DNA of 64,000 nt from NCBI RefSeq assembly GCF_028389875.1, contig NC_084682.1, positions 5,838,001 through 5,902,000 on the forward strand, in the 5' to 3' direction. The DNA is from Rhea pennata. Lineage: Eukaryota; Chordata; Aves; Rheiformes; Rheidae. The position numbers and the translations under genes were made by a program. Positions 10,962-23,100 of the stretch are shown here, piece by piece. The notes beneath the pieces were generated by a model that worked only from the letters and a program-made list of their open reading frames with translations, had not been told where the DNA came from and made no database searches. Numbering within the stretch: the stretch's first letter is position 1; the number at the start of each line of letters is the position of its first letter.

Positions 10962-13900
10962 ATGTCGGGCTGCGCGGCGCGGCGGTACGTGGCGGCGGCG
11001 CTGAGTCGGTGCCGGGCCCGCGGGCTGCCGCTCTGGGAGTCCCCCCCGGCCCGCGGGCCGCGGGCCCTCGGCGCGGGCGGCGCCGCGGCCGTCCAGCTCC
11101 TGCCGCGGCGGCACCTCTCGTCGCGGTGAGGCCTGTGGGGGCGGCGGCGGGGCGGGGGGCTGCCGGGGGGCGGGGGGAGGGATGTGGGGGAGGTGTGGGG
11201 CGCCTTTTGGGGCTGGGGGACACTTAGGGGGTGATGGGGGCAGGGAGGGGTGTGGGGGCTGCCTGGAGTGTTTGGGGCTGAGGGTAGGGGAGTACTTAGG
11301 GGGTGAAGGGGGCAGGGAGGGGTGTGGGGGCTGAGGGTAGGGGAGTACTTAGGGGGTGAAGGGGGTAGGGAGGGGTGTGGGGGCTGCCTGGGGGTTTGGG
11401 GGGTTTGCTCTCAGGGTAGGGAGCTGTCAGAGCAATTGCGTTAGGCAGACTGTGGGAGGGATGGAGGGGCTGTCAGGGGGGCACAGGGATGGGGGAGAGG
11501 GGAGGCTGAGGGGACGAGGTAACTGGGCAGGGGGTGTGGGGAGTGTAGAGGGCAACTGGGGAAGTGGAGACTGGGGGAGGGGTCACGGGGGCTTTGTGGA
11601 GGGTAGGGAAGGGAGTGGGGGGCTGGGCAGCCTCATGGGTACAGATTGGGGCTGTCATGGGGGGTGTCACACCCCGAGAGAGGTACAGGATGGGGGCTTT
11701 ACCCAGCCAGCAGCTGCGGCTCAGGGTGCTTTGTGCCACACGCGGCTCTCCTGGCCTGTGGGGGAGGTTCAGCACCAGCTAGGCAGCTCTGTGCATGCCC
11801 AGCAAACCTGCTCTCTCTTTCTAGAAACCGTCTGGAGGGCAAAGTGCTGGAGACAGTGGGGGTGTTTGAAGCACCAAAGCAACATGGCAAATATGAGACA
11901 GGCCAGGTAAGCAGTCCTGGGGAGAGGAGCTGACCCTGCAGGCTTTTTCCACAGAGGTAGAGGAGCTGCATGATTTACCTGCAAGAAGGCTACTGCATAG
12001 CAGAAGGCCAGAAGTTTCACAGTTCAGCACTGCATGTCTCTGCTGTGTCTGCAGTTTGTCAGTCATCTGACAGTACAAAATAGATAAGAATCTGCAACAT
12101 GACACAACTATTCATACAGTGGTATTTGCTCTGCTGATTTTATTTAAGCATAGTTTCTCTTTGGCAGCAAAGAAGTCAACTGCTGAATTTGAGAAATAAA
12201 CCTAAACTTGTAATTTCTATGTTCATGACTCATATATCTGTTTCCCCATCTTCGAGTGATCTCTTCTATTCTGGTCTCCTTTTCTGCACTTCTGATGTCT
12301 AGTTTGTTATAACTAATTTAGTTGTTCACTTTAATGGGATAGAAATTATGTGACTTTGTTCTTTCATCCCAAGCCGCTTAGTCCCCTCTGTCTCTGCTCC
12401 AGGTCTACACAATGGTGATTCTCCCTTTATTGCTGTCCTACATGTCCAGGCTCCATGTAAATGTTGCTAGTTCTATCTCTGTAAAATTTTTTTAGATGTT
12501 ATCAGGAAAGGCTTTTGGGTCCGTGTTTTCTGATGTATCTAAGTTGGCAGAAGCTTGCTATATATTAGAATGTAATTATTTGTTCTTTTCAGCTATTTCT
12601 TCACAGTGTGTTTGGCTATCGAGGAATAGTCCTGTTTCCCTGGCAAGCCAGGCTTTATGATCGAGATGTTGCTTCTCCTGTCACAGAAAAGTGAGGGTTT
12701 GTTCTTGTTTGTATGCTGTTATACTACTATATTTACATTTCTTTAAGTTTATTGATCAGAGTAAACAAGTCTTTTTAAGTAAGACAGTGGTACAAGTCTA
12801 TTTTGCGTGAACATCAGATGAAAGAGAGGTACTTAAACAAGAAAGATTGCATGAGTATTAATTTTGTTTTAATTAAGAGATAGAGTGGAATTATGAAGGA
12901 AGAGTGTATCTATCTAATAAAAACCAAGCCCCCCCCTCCTTTTTTTTTTTTTTTAGTAAAATAAAACTTTGTGCTGCTTTTTGAGTTAGGACTAGGCTCC
13001 TATGTTAAAATTGCAGGCCACTTCCTGTATAGATCGCCAGTGAGTTGCGTTTATGACCTGATTCCCCAGTTTCAACATGGTAGGCTAAGTTTATCTATTT
13101 GATAGACTGACTCCTGTTTATTTATTTCCATCGTCTCTCCCTGGCTCTTGTTGGAGGTATGCCAGAGGGGTGTGTGTTAGGACTTGGAAAATACTGAAGA
13201 GTGAGCAGGTAGAGAATGAGCAAGCAGTGAAAACAGCTGCCCCAGACGGGATATTGGACTGACCAGGAAAACCTTCTGAGTCATTTGAATACAGAGCTGT
13301 TGTGCCAGGGACAGGCACCGTTGACGATCATCCCAGCTCATTTATCATTGTGTAGGTGGATGACATGAATATAATTTAGATGGAAATTGAATGATTGCAG
13401 ACTTTGAAATGTACCTCAAAAATTACTATTTATGAGTAGGCTTGTTTCTTGCAAGAACAATTTGCTACCATGTGGAAATATCTGTCCCATCTTGCGTCCT
13501 AGTTCAGGTGAAGGCGGTGGGCTTGCGCTAGTGCACAGGTTACTAGGGCTGCTCTGAGTTCAGCACTCTGCTTTTCTGTTTAGGAGCGAAAATGCGGCAG
13601 GCCATGGTTCCAAAGAAGTCAAAGGCAAAACACATACTTACTATCAGGTGTTAATAGATGCCCGTGATTGTCCGCATATAGTAAGTAACCAGTAATCTTT
13701 TTACTGAAACTCAGAGATCTTTTCCTACGTGAATTCTCTGAATGTACAGCTACTCGAATAAAAAGGTGGAAAGAGTGCTGCCAAGATGCATAACGTGAGT
13801 TCTTATCCTGGGAGTGTTTGGAACTTTTAGGACAAAGTCATTCTTCAAGTCATAATTTCCCTGAGAAGGGAAATCTGGAGGGTCATATCACTGTTTTCTG

Positions 13901-16900
13901 AGCCATATTTCCCCTCTCCAACCTCAGTTCCTCTTCCTCTTGGCATTCGTATTCTGTTGCATATAAGTCATGAATGTGGGTGGCAGCACCAAAACCCCTC
14001 TTCACTTAATGTTTCAGTGGAGAATTAGTCTAGAGAAACTAAAAAAAGAAATGTCCTGATGTGAATTGGTTAAGTAAAATAAAAATTACACCCTTAGGAG
14101 AGAACTGTGAATTAAAACCTGGCTGGAGATTGGCCTGCAACATTCTATAATGAAAGACATAAACCTCCCTTTTTCTCAGTCCCAGAGATCGCAGACAGAA
14201 GCAGTTACGTTCCTGGCAAATCACGACGACAGCAGAGCCCTCTATGCCATACCAGGTGAGTAATATGCACCTGGTGGTGCATTTGGAGCTTTGTGGAGAT
14301 GCGTACTGTCATCATGCGTGGTAGGAAGAGTCATAAATCTCTTTTGAGCTACTCTTTACTGGGAAGCTCCATGGATTTTGTTTTTTTTTTTCAGGTTTAG
14401 ACTATGTAAGCCATGAAGATATCCTTCCCTACAGCTCCACCGATCAAGTGCCCATCCAACATGAGCTCTTTGAAAGGTTTCTCATGTACGACCAAACAAA
14501 AGGTAAATTGTGGCATCAAAGCGAAATCTTTGGAGCCAGCTGCTTAACCTGTTCTAAGACAAGTATCCAGAACTTATCATCTTAGATACAGTGTAAATTT
14601 GTGGTCTGGTTTGGGTTTTGTTACAGTAAAGCCTCCTTTAAATATTTTTTGTAACTATGTGAAAGCTCTAAGGGGAGGACACTTGGTTACAGTGTGCCTC
14701 TCCCACTAAGCAGTCATCTTTCCCCTCCCTGCAGTTCCACCTTTTGTAGCAAGGGATACACTGTGTGCGTGGCAGGAAAAGAACCATCCCTGGCTAGAGC
14801 TCTCTGATGTGCACCGAGAAACCACAGAGAACATACGAGTCACAGTCATCCCTTTCTACATGGGCATGAGGGTAGGTCTGTGTTGCATGTTGCTCTGTTA
14901 GTTTTGTGATCTGTTTATCTTGCATGTTTTCCTAAGGCCAGTATGCTGACTGAAGTTACTTTCTGCTTTTACTGGAGAGATGGCTTCTTATCATAGTTGT
15001 GATTTCATTGTCATTATTTCCAGCAGAGGTATGAAACTTGAAACCTTTTTCTCATATGTTTTTGGAGAACAGCTCCTGCAGCTTGGTTTTTGCTTGTTAC
15101 CTGTAGGATGCAAAATACCCCAGACTGTTCTGCAGAATAGTGTTAGTAAGATAGTCATGAAGATTTAGGAAAGCCTGTACACTGATTCTTGACTGCTTGA
15201 GTCATAGATAGGATGTCTGTAAGGTGCCCTGTAACGACAGACATGTCTGTTAACCTGTCCAGCAGCGAGGTGGTGGGTGCTAAGGTCTGTTTACTGGTTC
15301 TGATGCAGATCAGAGGGTTTGGCTAAAGCCTTCGGGTTTAGCTGGTACTATGTGTTCTCTAAAGCTTAACAACTTGATATTCAGCACGCAAAATAATAAG
15401 ACCTGATGTTGGCCAAGAGTTTTCTCAGCAGGATGGCTGGGAATTACGTTGTCAGTTTGATTTCCAAATCTAGTAGGATATGGCTGCCTGGGAGCCTAGG
15501 CTGTTGTGGGTGAAAGTTCTGATGTGGAATTGCAGCTTCCATGGAGCCCAACTGATACTTATCCTAACGTGGTCAGATGAAGAGGTGCCTGAAGGCAAGG
15601 ACTCAGGTGTTTCTAGACCTGTATAAAGTGTATCGTTAAGATGGGGGATCCATTTTTGGTCAACCCTCCATAGTCACAAGATCCTTGAAATTCTCCCACC
15701 TCGTGATTACATGTCTAGAGCAGAGCCAGTGCCAGATGGTAACTGATGGACTGCTTTGGAGAGCAGCTATCTTTGTGCTCACGTGAGTTATCTACGTCAA
15801 TCTGGCATGGAGCATGAGCCGCTGTGCTTGTGCTCTGCTGACAGCTGAAGAGATTTTGGCGCTGAGCTTTGAGGGACAGCTGCTAAAGTCTTTTGTTTCT
15901 CTTGACAGGAAGCCCAGAATTCCCATGTCTACTGGGTAAGTGCCTTTTGTTTCACAAAGCAGCTAAAGGGAAGGAGTTTATTTGCTGTGGCATCGTTGCT
16001 CTGTGATAAGCTCTGAGGGAGAGTAGCCCTTGCCTGGCAACTGTTTCCCAGTATCGACTGTGGGTTATTAGCAATTTGCGGCTGATTCCAGTTCTTGATC
16101 ACAGTCTGTCTTCTGTCTAGTGGCGCTACTGTATTCGCTTGGAGAACCTTGACAGCGAAGTGGTACAACTACGAGAACGGCACTGGAGGATATTTAGCTT
16201 GTCTGGCACCTTGGAAACTGTCAGAGGTCGTGGAGTTGTAGGAAGGGTAGGTATCATGTAATATCATGCCTTTTGCTTGGGATGATTTAGCAGTCAATTT
16301 CTTAATGGGCATTTTTAGATGGAATAGAAACTGAGCTATGAAAAAAATCACGTGAAGATCTTTTAATCTGTTGTTCATACTTGTAAGCTGAAACCTCACA
16401 CTGAGCATTAGAAAATGGTCCTAAGTGACTGATAATGGGAAAATTGCAATTCTCATGCTACTCACTGGGTGAGTTGTTTGTCAGCTAGTAGGTAGTGATG
16501 CTCAGGGTGTTAAGCAGAAAAGAGGAACTGATGCTAAGTACCATTCTGAAGCCCATGGATATCCGTTTTTCTTGTTGCTGTGTAAATTTTCTGTGGATAG
16601 GTGGCTATGGAGAAACCTTAAGAACCGCTGTTGATGTAGAGTGATATCTTTTTGTCTTTTCAGGAGCCAATTTTGTCCAAAGAACAGCCAGCATTTCAGT
16701 ACAGCAGTCATGTCTCCCTGCAGGCATCCAGTGGTCACATGTGGTAAGGAGCATTTATTACTGCAGTAGTATTTAGATATAGGACCCCACAGTGCTGATA
16801 CGGGACACATGGAGTTTGCAGTATGGAATTAAGGCTCAAAGGTGGGTAGAAGTGGATTGGACTGTACATACTTGATAGTTAAAATGGGTGTTTTTATGAA

Positions 16901-18467
16901 CTACTCTATAGCAATAGTCTCAGTTAGTGATAAGAACATCTGCAGATTCCCTGCACTGAGAGAGGCTCCAGGCTAATTTTTGCTCTTTCTCTGATCTGTA
17001 CTAGACTGGGCTTGAAAAGTTCAAGCAGTTGGAGCAGTTCTCCATCAGTTGATGTACTCTGTTTCTATCCCTCTCAGTCTTCAGTGTGAGAAGCATGTCT
17101 TCCTGCAGGTGTTTCCCCAGGACAGCAGGGAGGCATGCACAAGTGTTCCCTGCACTTTCACCCGGCTTTGATTCTATCCCTGACTTGTGAAGTTCTGTGT
17201 CCAAGGAGCTGGTGTGTAGGGTTATTCCCATTTTAGGTCAGATGAGGCCTTCAGTCTAACCGGCATTAAAGTCTCCTCTTCTGTAGGTGTGGGTGAGAAA
17301 GTGCTCTGCTTGAGCTGTTCTTTTCCCATGCCTTGGAAACAGCTTCTCTTTCGTTCAAGTGGGTTGGCACACCTAGTGTCATCTCTGTGGGGACAAGAAG
17401 TGTGCTGCCACCTCTTGCCTTTTGTATGACAGGTCTTTCTGGCTTGTGTTTTTTAAGTAAATCTGTTTTAGAAGTTAAGCTGCCTTGGAATTACCTGAGT
17501 TGGAAAATGCATGAGAGCAGCTCTTTGCCTATAAGATATACCTTCGTTAGCATTGTTTGTCAGGCCTATGTATTTACAATTGACTGAATGCATGCCCTGG
17601 GGAATTAAAACAGCTTGTTTGGTGTTTTTTTCCTCTCCGTGTGCATCCTGATGAGAAGGAGGCAAAGGTTCTGAAATTCAGAAGCTGTACTCAACCTGGC
17701 TTCTTTTGTCCCTACTTGTATCCTCTGCATAATAAGAACCTATTGCTCTATCTCCACAGTCCTCTTGCCCATGCTGTATCCTGCAGTACAACACAGTGTT
17801 CTGTATTTCAGGGCAGTTAGAGTTCTTCTGCGGATGTGGCAAATGCTTTTTCTGTATAAGGTTGAATAGATTTGGTTCTTCAATGCCCTTTCTGAAATTC
17901 AAAGCGGAAGCTGCTCCAAGTTACATCTGTGATGGAATTTCATAATTGTTGCGGACTTCTTAACCAATGGAGCTTCTGCCAAGAAATAAGAATCTGAATT
18001 TACTTGTAATCAGTTTGTAGAAATAGCTCAGATGGTTCTATCTTGTTTGGGGTAGGCTTTAGGTAAACATTGCTGCAGATGCTTGGGGTGCAATATAGCT
18101 CCTGGGGCCTCCAATCATGACATCCCTCTTCAGGAAATGTACATCAGAGATGTGTTGTTTCAACCACCCAGGAGTGCTGTAATAATTGAGTCACCTTGGC
18201 AGAGAATTGTGCTTGCTGCCAAACCGGCCTTGCAAATGCAGCCCCGGAGTCCCTCTGCAGGATATGGAAAAGTTCATTTCTTACCTTTTAGCTGATGATT
18301 CCTAGCTGTGTTTGCCCCCAGCTTCAGTGTGATCTCTGCCTTTATCTTGCAGGGGCACTTTTCGATTTGAAAGGCCTGATGGCTCCCACTTTGATGTCCG
18401 AATCCCACCCTTTTCTCTGGAAAGCAACAAAGACGAGAAGACCCCCCCCTCCGGCCTTCACTGGTAG
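10962..18467 (+). CDS. POLDIP2: POLDIP2 (polymerase delta-interacting protein 2)
   Basis: POLDIP2 (PDIP38) is a mitochondrial and nuclear protein that binds DNA polymerase delta p50, PCNA and PrimPol, and in mitochondria acts with CLPX. Eleven exons, all in phase: 10962-11125, 11825-11906, 12593-12690, 13584-13680, 14180-14255, 14395-14502, 14735-14871, 15909-15935, 16121-16246, 16664-16743, 18353-18467; 369 residues (human 368). Exon 1 is an Arg/Ala-rich mitochondrial presequence. Residues about 60-200 form the YccV/HspQ-like domain (HSVFGYRGIVLFPWQARLYD). Residues about 235-360 form the ApaG/DUF525 domain (WRYCIRLENLDSEVVQLRER, RHWRIFSLSGTLETVRGRGV). The eighth exon is only 27 nt. Intron 10 is about 1.6 kb with no exon visible. 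The reading frame is intact. Confidence 0.97.
11222..11400 (+). repeat. G-rich minisatellite in POLDIP2 intron 1
   Basis: Three imperfect tandem copies begin at ACTTAGGGGGTGA at 11222, 11294 and 11347, giving spacings of 72 and 53 bp. Each continues with GGGAGGGGTGTGGGGGCT. The first copy has an extra 19 bp or so. The surrounding intron (11126-11824) is strongly G-rich on the transcribed sense strand. Confidence 0.8.
15909..15935 (+). other. POLDIP2: 27-nt micro-exon of POLDIP2
   Basis: The exon encodes nine residues, EAQNSHVYW, between GACAG and GTAAGT. It is in phase with both neighbours, so skipping it would keep the frame. The residues lie at the entry of the ApaG-like domain. It is listed because gene predictors often miss exons of this size. 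Confidence 0.9.
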
Positions 18468-18797
18468 AGCAGACTGAGTGCCGAGACCCACAGACAACTG
18501 TGTGTTGTAGACCTTTGCCTCCCCATCACGCTGCAGCCAGGAACATGGAGCTCTTAAACATTTTAAGCCATTTTTGTTTTAACTGTTGTCTAACGGGGAG
18601 GTTTTTTTGAACTTTAATACTGGCTCTCTCAGGCTGCTTGTAAACATAAGCTCTGTTACAGTTAACCCTTGTCTCTGTGGCACCTGCTGGGTTGGAGCTG
18701 AGGAGTTAGATCTGTGCTGCTGCAGACGATTGGCCCACTCAGCAGGCCTGGACCCCTTCTGATGTGTTGTGACTTCTCTGCAATATGAGGTTTCTCT

Positions 18798-18803
18798 AAT
18801 AAA
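18798..18803 (+). terminator. POLDIP2: POLDIP2 poly(A) signal
   Basis: AATAAA lies 330 bp after the POLDIP2 stop and is followed by a T/G-containing stretch. It is the first canonical signal after the stop. Confidence 0.75.
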
Positions 18804-19900
18804 CTGGTCCTTCCAGTTGCAGCCCCTCTTCCTCTGTAAACCAAGGCCTGGGTTTTTACATCAGGCCTGTCCCAGCCTGTTGCTCCCCGCCTCACCCATG
18901 TGCAAAGCGGAGTCAGCTCTAACTTTGTACTGCTGCAGCAGAGAAGATCTTTAGGGAGCAGAAGTGTGAGCTGTTCTGCTTCACAGTGAGGAACAGCCTT
19001 CCTGCAAGGCAGCTGCTTTCTGGGATTTAGGCAGGGTGTGGCAGAGCAGCGTGAAAGCTGTGCTCCCTCTGCGCTGCTCTGAATGGCACTGCTCGTCCGG
19101 ACCGTGCTGGAGGGGCGCAAAGCCCGTTTTGTGGAGAAGGGAGTGCAGAGGTGGAAAGGCCATTTGGCAGGCGCTGCTGCGCAGGCAGCTGTGCGTGGAG
19201 GCCAGCTCATTGTGGTGGTGCAAGACAGGTGGACCGGAGCCCTCCCCTGCTGCAAGGACCTGCCTCGCGTGAGAAATGCGCTGCTGACTCCTAGAAAGCA
19301 CATGAGAAACGCGCTGCTGACTCCTAGAGGTTGCTCCTCTGCATGTAATGTGATGGCAACCATGTCCCCTCAGCTGGTGGATTGTGCTTCAACAGGAAGG
19401 GCTTGTTTTAACCTGAAATACCAAAGCCACAATAAGGTGGTGCTTGGCTTTCTACTCCTGCTTTCTGAGATCAACAGGTCTTAACCTTTTTACACTGCGC
19501 AGCAGGCCCTGCCGAGCCAAGCAGGCACAGGTCAGTGAAATTCCCGTATGCTTGTGATGTATAGATTTGCGGGAATTTTGCTTTTGCCTGTGATGGGCCT
19601 GCTCTACAGTACAAATGGGGCATTAGCTGATCTGGGAGCCAGAGCTGTGCTTGCAAGTGCTCTGGGGGTTGCCGAGCTCCCCTGAGGGTTAGCAGAGAGA
19701 CCCGGGCCTCTGCGGTGGGACCCCTTCGGCTGCCTGCGGGCTTCCGAGGCCAGCCCGTCGGGGCCGCTCGCAGGGGCAGCGCTGGATGGCTTCATGATGC
19801 GAAGGCTGGCCAAAACCGTTTCAAACAATTACTGCTTCTGTGCCTGGTCTTGCTTAAATGACGAGGGATAAATAAATAACGGGACTTTTTTTTTTCCTGC
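18804..19900. other. POLDIP2-TSR1 intergenic region
   Basis: I see no gene here. A direct repeat lies at 19270-19327 (listed separately). This is where the human-like VTN-POLDIP2 block meets the TSR1-SRR-SMG6 block, so a rearrangement junction must fall between 18468 and 20131. Confidence 0.5.
19270..19327 (+). repeat. 33-bp tandem duplication
   Basis: The unit TGAGAAAYGCGCTGCTGACT followed by CCTAGA occurs at 19270 and again at 19303, with a single C/T difference over about 25 bp. It is a young local duplication with no recognised function. Confidence 0.8.
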
Positions 19901-20131
19901 TGATTTGAAAGTATTCCGGCCGTCCCCTCCTCCCGCGACCGCCCCTCCGAGGTGCGCGGCCTGTGGAGCTCCCTTTCCTCCCCCCCCCCCGGCCGCCATG
20001 TCGGCGCTGCGCCCGGCGCTGCGCGCTCCCAGCATGCCCCGCGCCGGCGCCTACCTCCCCTCCCTCCCTTCCTCCCCCGGGCGCGGGCGGAAGTGACGCG
20101 CGCGGAAGTAGCGCGGCGGCCAGGAGGCGGC
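19901..20131 (+). promoter_or_regulatory. TSR1: TSR1 promoter / 5'UTR CpG island
   Basis: This is a CpG-rich block directly upstream of the TSR1 ATG. Two ETS/GABP-type sites, CGGAAGTGACG at 20088-20098 (overlapping a CRE-like TGACG) and CGGAAGTA at 20103-20110, lie about 15 bp apart within 45 bp of the start codon, as is common in ribosome-biogenesis genes. There is no TATA box. An upstream ATG at 19998 opens a 32-codon frame ending at 20096; it would be a uORF if transcription starts that far up. A minus-strand ATG at 19997-19999 opens a 56-codon frame to 19829 with no similarity I recognise. Confidence 0.6.
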
Positions 20132-23100
20132 ATGGCGGCGGCGGGAGCGCACCGGCCTGGGCCGCTGAAGCAGCAGAACAAGGCGCACAAGGGGGGGAAG
20201 CGCCGCGGGGCCGCGCAGCGCCGCGCCGCAGGTGAGGCGGGTCCCGCCCGGCCCCCCGCCGGCCCGCGTCCCGGCCCCCTCCTCACCGCTCTCCTTCCCC
20301 GCAGGCAGAGTCGCCGCCAAGGCCCTGCCCCGCCGGCGACGCCGCGACCTCGGCAGGGTGGATCGGCGGCACCAGGCACTGCAGCTCCGGCGGCAGCGCA
20401 AGGAGGCGGTGAGGGGCTGGGGGCATTGGAGTAGGGGGAACGGGACCCAGGCCGGTTCGGGTGTTGGGGGTGGGGAAGTGGATGGAGAACAGCAACTGGA
20501 TGCGTTTGGGGCATGGAGAAGGGGAATGGAATAGAAAATGGGAACTGGGAAAGGGGAATTAGGCTAAAATGGGAATTAGGCTGATTCAAAGCAGGATTGG
20601 GGGTGGGATGGGGCCTGGGCTGGCTGAGGTCTACCTAGGGGATGAGGGAACTGGGCCTGGGAGGGGAATGGCTACCTGGGTTGGTTCAGTCTGGGGCAGG
20701 GAGGGGGGCTATTACTAGGCCAAACCAGCTCTGACTGAGGTGGGGGGATTAAGATATGATCTGGGGAGGAGAGTAGGAGCTGGGGTTCACAGTCTCACTG
20801 TGCCTGCAGGTGTTGGCAGAGAAGCGGAGCTTGGGCAGCAAGGACGGGCCCCCACACCTTGTGGTCGTGGTGCCGCTGCACAGCACGGCTGCAGCACACA
20901 ACACGCTCCGCTTGCTGCAGAGCCAGGACTCGGCCGTTGTGCGCGTTGATGAGGGGAGACCTGGTGGCTTTGCGCTCCTCTGTCCCCGGCTCAAGCAGCG
21001 CTGGCGCTTCGTGGCAGCACAGACAGGTTAGGAAATGCTGCTGGTGGGATGGGTTTTGGCTCTGTAGCCCCAGCAGTCCTAGTAAGGAGGGTGTTCTGTG
21101 CGCAGGTGATCTTCATGCTGTCCTAGACCTAGCGAAGGTTGCAGACTCCCTCCTGTTCCTCTTGGATCCTGTGGATGGCTGGGATAGTGCAGGGGAGTAC
21201 TGCCTGTCCTGCCTCTTTGCACAAGGGCTCCCCAGTTACGGTGAGCGAGTGAGAAACATAAAGACTTCTAGTGGGGTGCAGGTGAAGGAGGTGCGTGGTG
21301 GGGTCTTCCTCTTGCAGTAATTAAAAGCTTCATGTGTTGGCAGGTGACCACAGGTCTCTAACCACTCTATTTCTAAGTGTATTTCAATTTCAGCTGCCAT
21401 ATTCTGTATTTTAATGATGGATTTTCTGCGATGATTGTGTGTTCTTTTGAATGGATGAAGCAGTCTCTCTAACTTGTGCTGTGAATCTGTTGTTTGGTTC
21501 ATTTGAGTTGCAGAAATCTGAGTTTGTCTTGTTAATGCTTGGTAAAAGGAGGATGGGAAGAGTTATGTTCCGATCACGAGCTCTGTTTTGTGTGCTGTTT
21601 GGTAGCTCTTGCTGTCTTAGGTGGCACTGACTTGCCACCAAAGAAACGGATAGATGCTAAGAAGAAACTTGCCAAAGCCATTGAGAAACGCTTTCCAGAG
21701 GCCAAGCTGTTCCCCTTGAACACAGAGCAGGAATCCTCGCTGCTGCTGAGGCACCTCGCCACCCAGAAGCAGCGGCATCTTGCTTTTCGGGACAGACGGG
21801 CTCACCTGCTGGCCTACGCTGCCGAGTTTGTGCCCAGCCAGGAGAGTGATCTGGTTGGGACCTTAAAGGTATCTGGCTTTGTGCGGGGACAGACCCTCAG
21901 CGTGAACAGCCTGGTGCATATTGTGGGACATGGAGACTTCCAGATGAGCCAGGTGGATGCCCCTCCAGACCCCCTCTCTTTGAACCCGCGAGTGGTTAAA
22001 GGACAGAAGAGGAGTCAGGACATGGATATACAGGTGTGCTGGTGGTCAGGGTTTGCCTTGACCGTTAAAACACATTTATTTTAAGCTTTCACCAAGAAAG
22101 CACAATAGGGTATAATTGGCCAAGCGTGGGGGGAAAAAGGAGTTGTGTCAAGGAGGGTGGCAAGCTTGTGCTCTGCCAGTGAGCTGAGATTTCCTTGGGT
22201 AGAGCATGTAATGAGCACTGATTTTACAATATAACAAACATTATGCTGAGGAGAGTTTGTGCTGTTATTTGTCAGGGTGGGGGTAGTTTTGGTAGTGAGG
22301 GTTGGTAGATGAGCTAGTCCTTCACTTCTGACTGATCCCTAGCTTGAATTAGGTGTGTTCACAACAGGGGGACTCCATTCTCTTGCCCTTCAGGATGACT
22401 CTGTAAATGGTGCTGATGAGATGGAGGAGGACGTTAAGGTCCTGATGAAGGCAGATGCTAGCAAGCAGGAGTCTTTGGAGTCAGAAGTGGTCCCTGATCC
22501 TATGGAAGGGGAGCAGACATGGCCTACTGAAGAGGAACTGCAAGAAGCAGAGGGTGAGCAGCAGCAGTGTTTCTGTACCTTTTCTGCATCCCTGATAAGA
22601 GCGCTACGAGAATCCTTGCATCACTGGGATGGCTGAGGGGGATGTGGAGAAATGCACTGATTTGGAGCCCTAGCCTTCCTCATGACTTCCCTTCCTACTT
22701 CCATCACCTGACCCCTAGGCCACATGGTTTCCGTGGTGATTGGTAAGGTTACGTGTTGCTGCCTTTCCTGGGCCCTGACAATTTCTGTCCTGGGCAACAA
22801 TGATTGTCATCTAGAGCTGCTCTTGGTTCTCCTAGTGTAGAAGCTGCTGAGCGGAAGGAGGGTTGTTCCTGTATTAATCACTAGTGGGAATCCCACAGCT
22901 TCTCTGAAGGCGATCCGGAAGGTGGTGAAGGTCCCCAAAGGCACATCCAAGTACCAGGCTGCCTGGATTGTGGATGATGGAGAAGAGGACAGTGAGGAGG
23001 ATGATGACGATGAGGAAGATGATGACATTGATATGATGGAAGAGGCAGCTTCCCAGGTACTTTCAAGTCCTAATACTTCAGATGATCTCTAGGCCACTGT

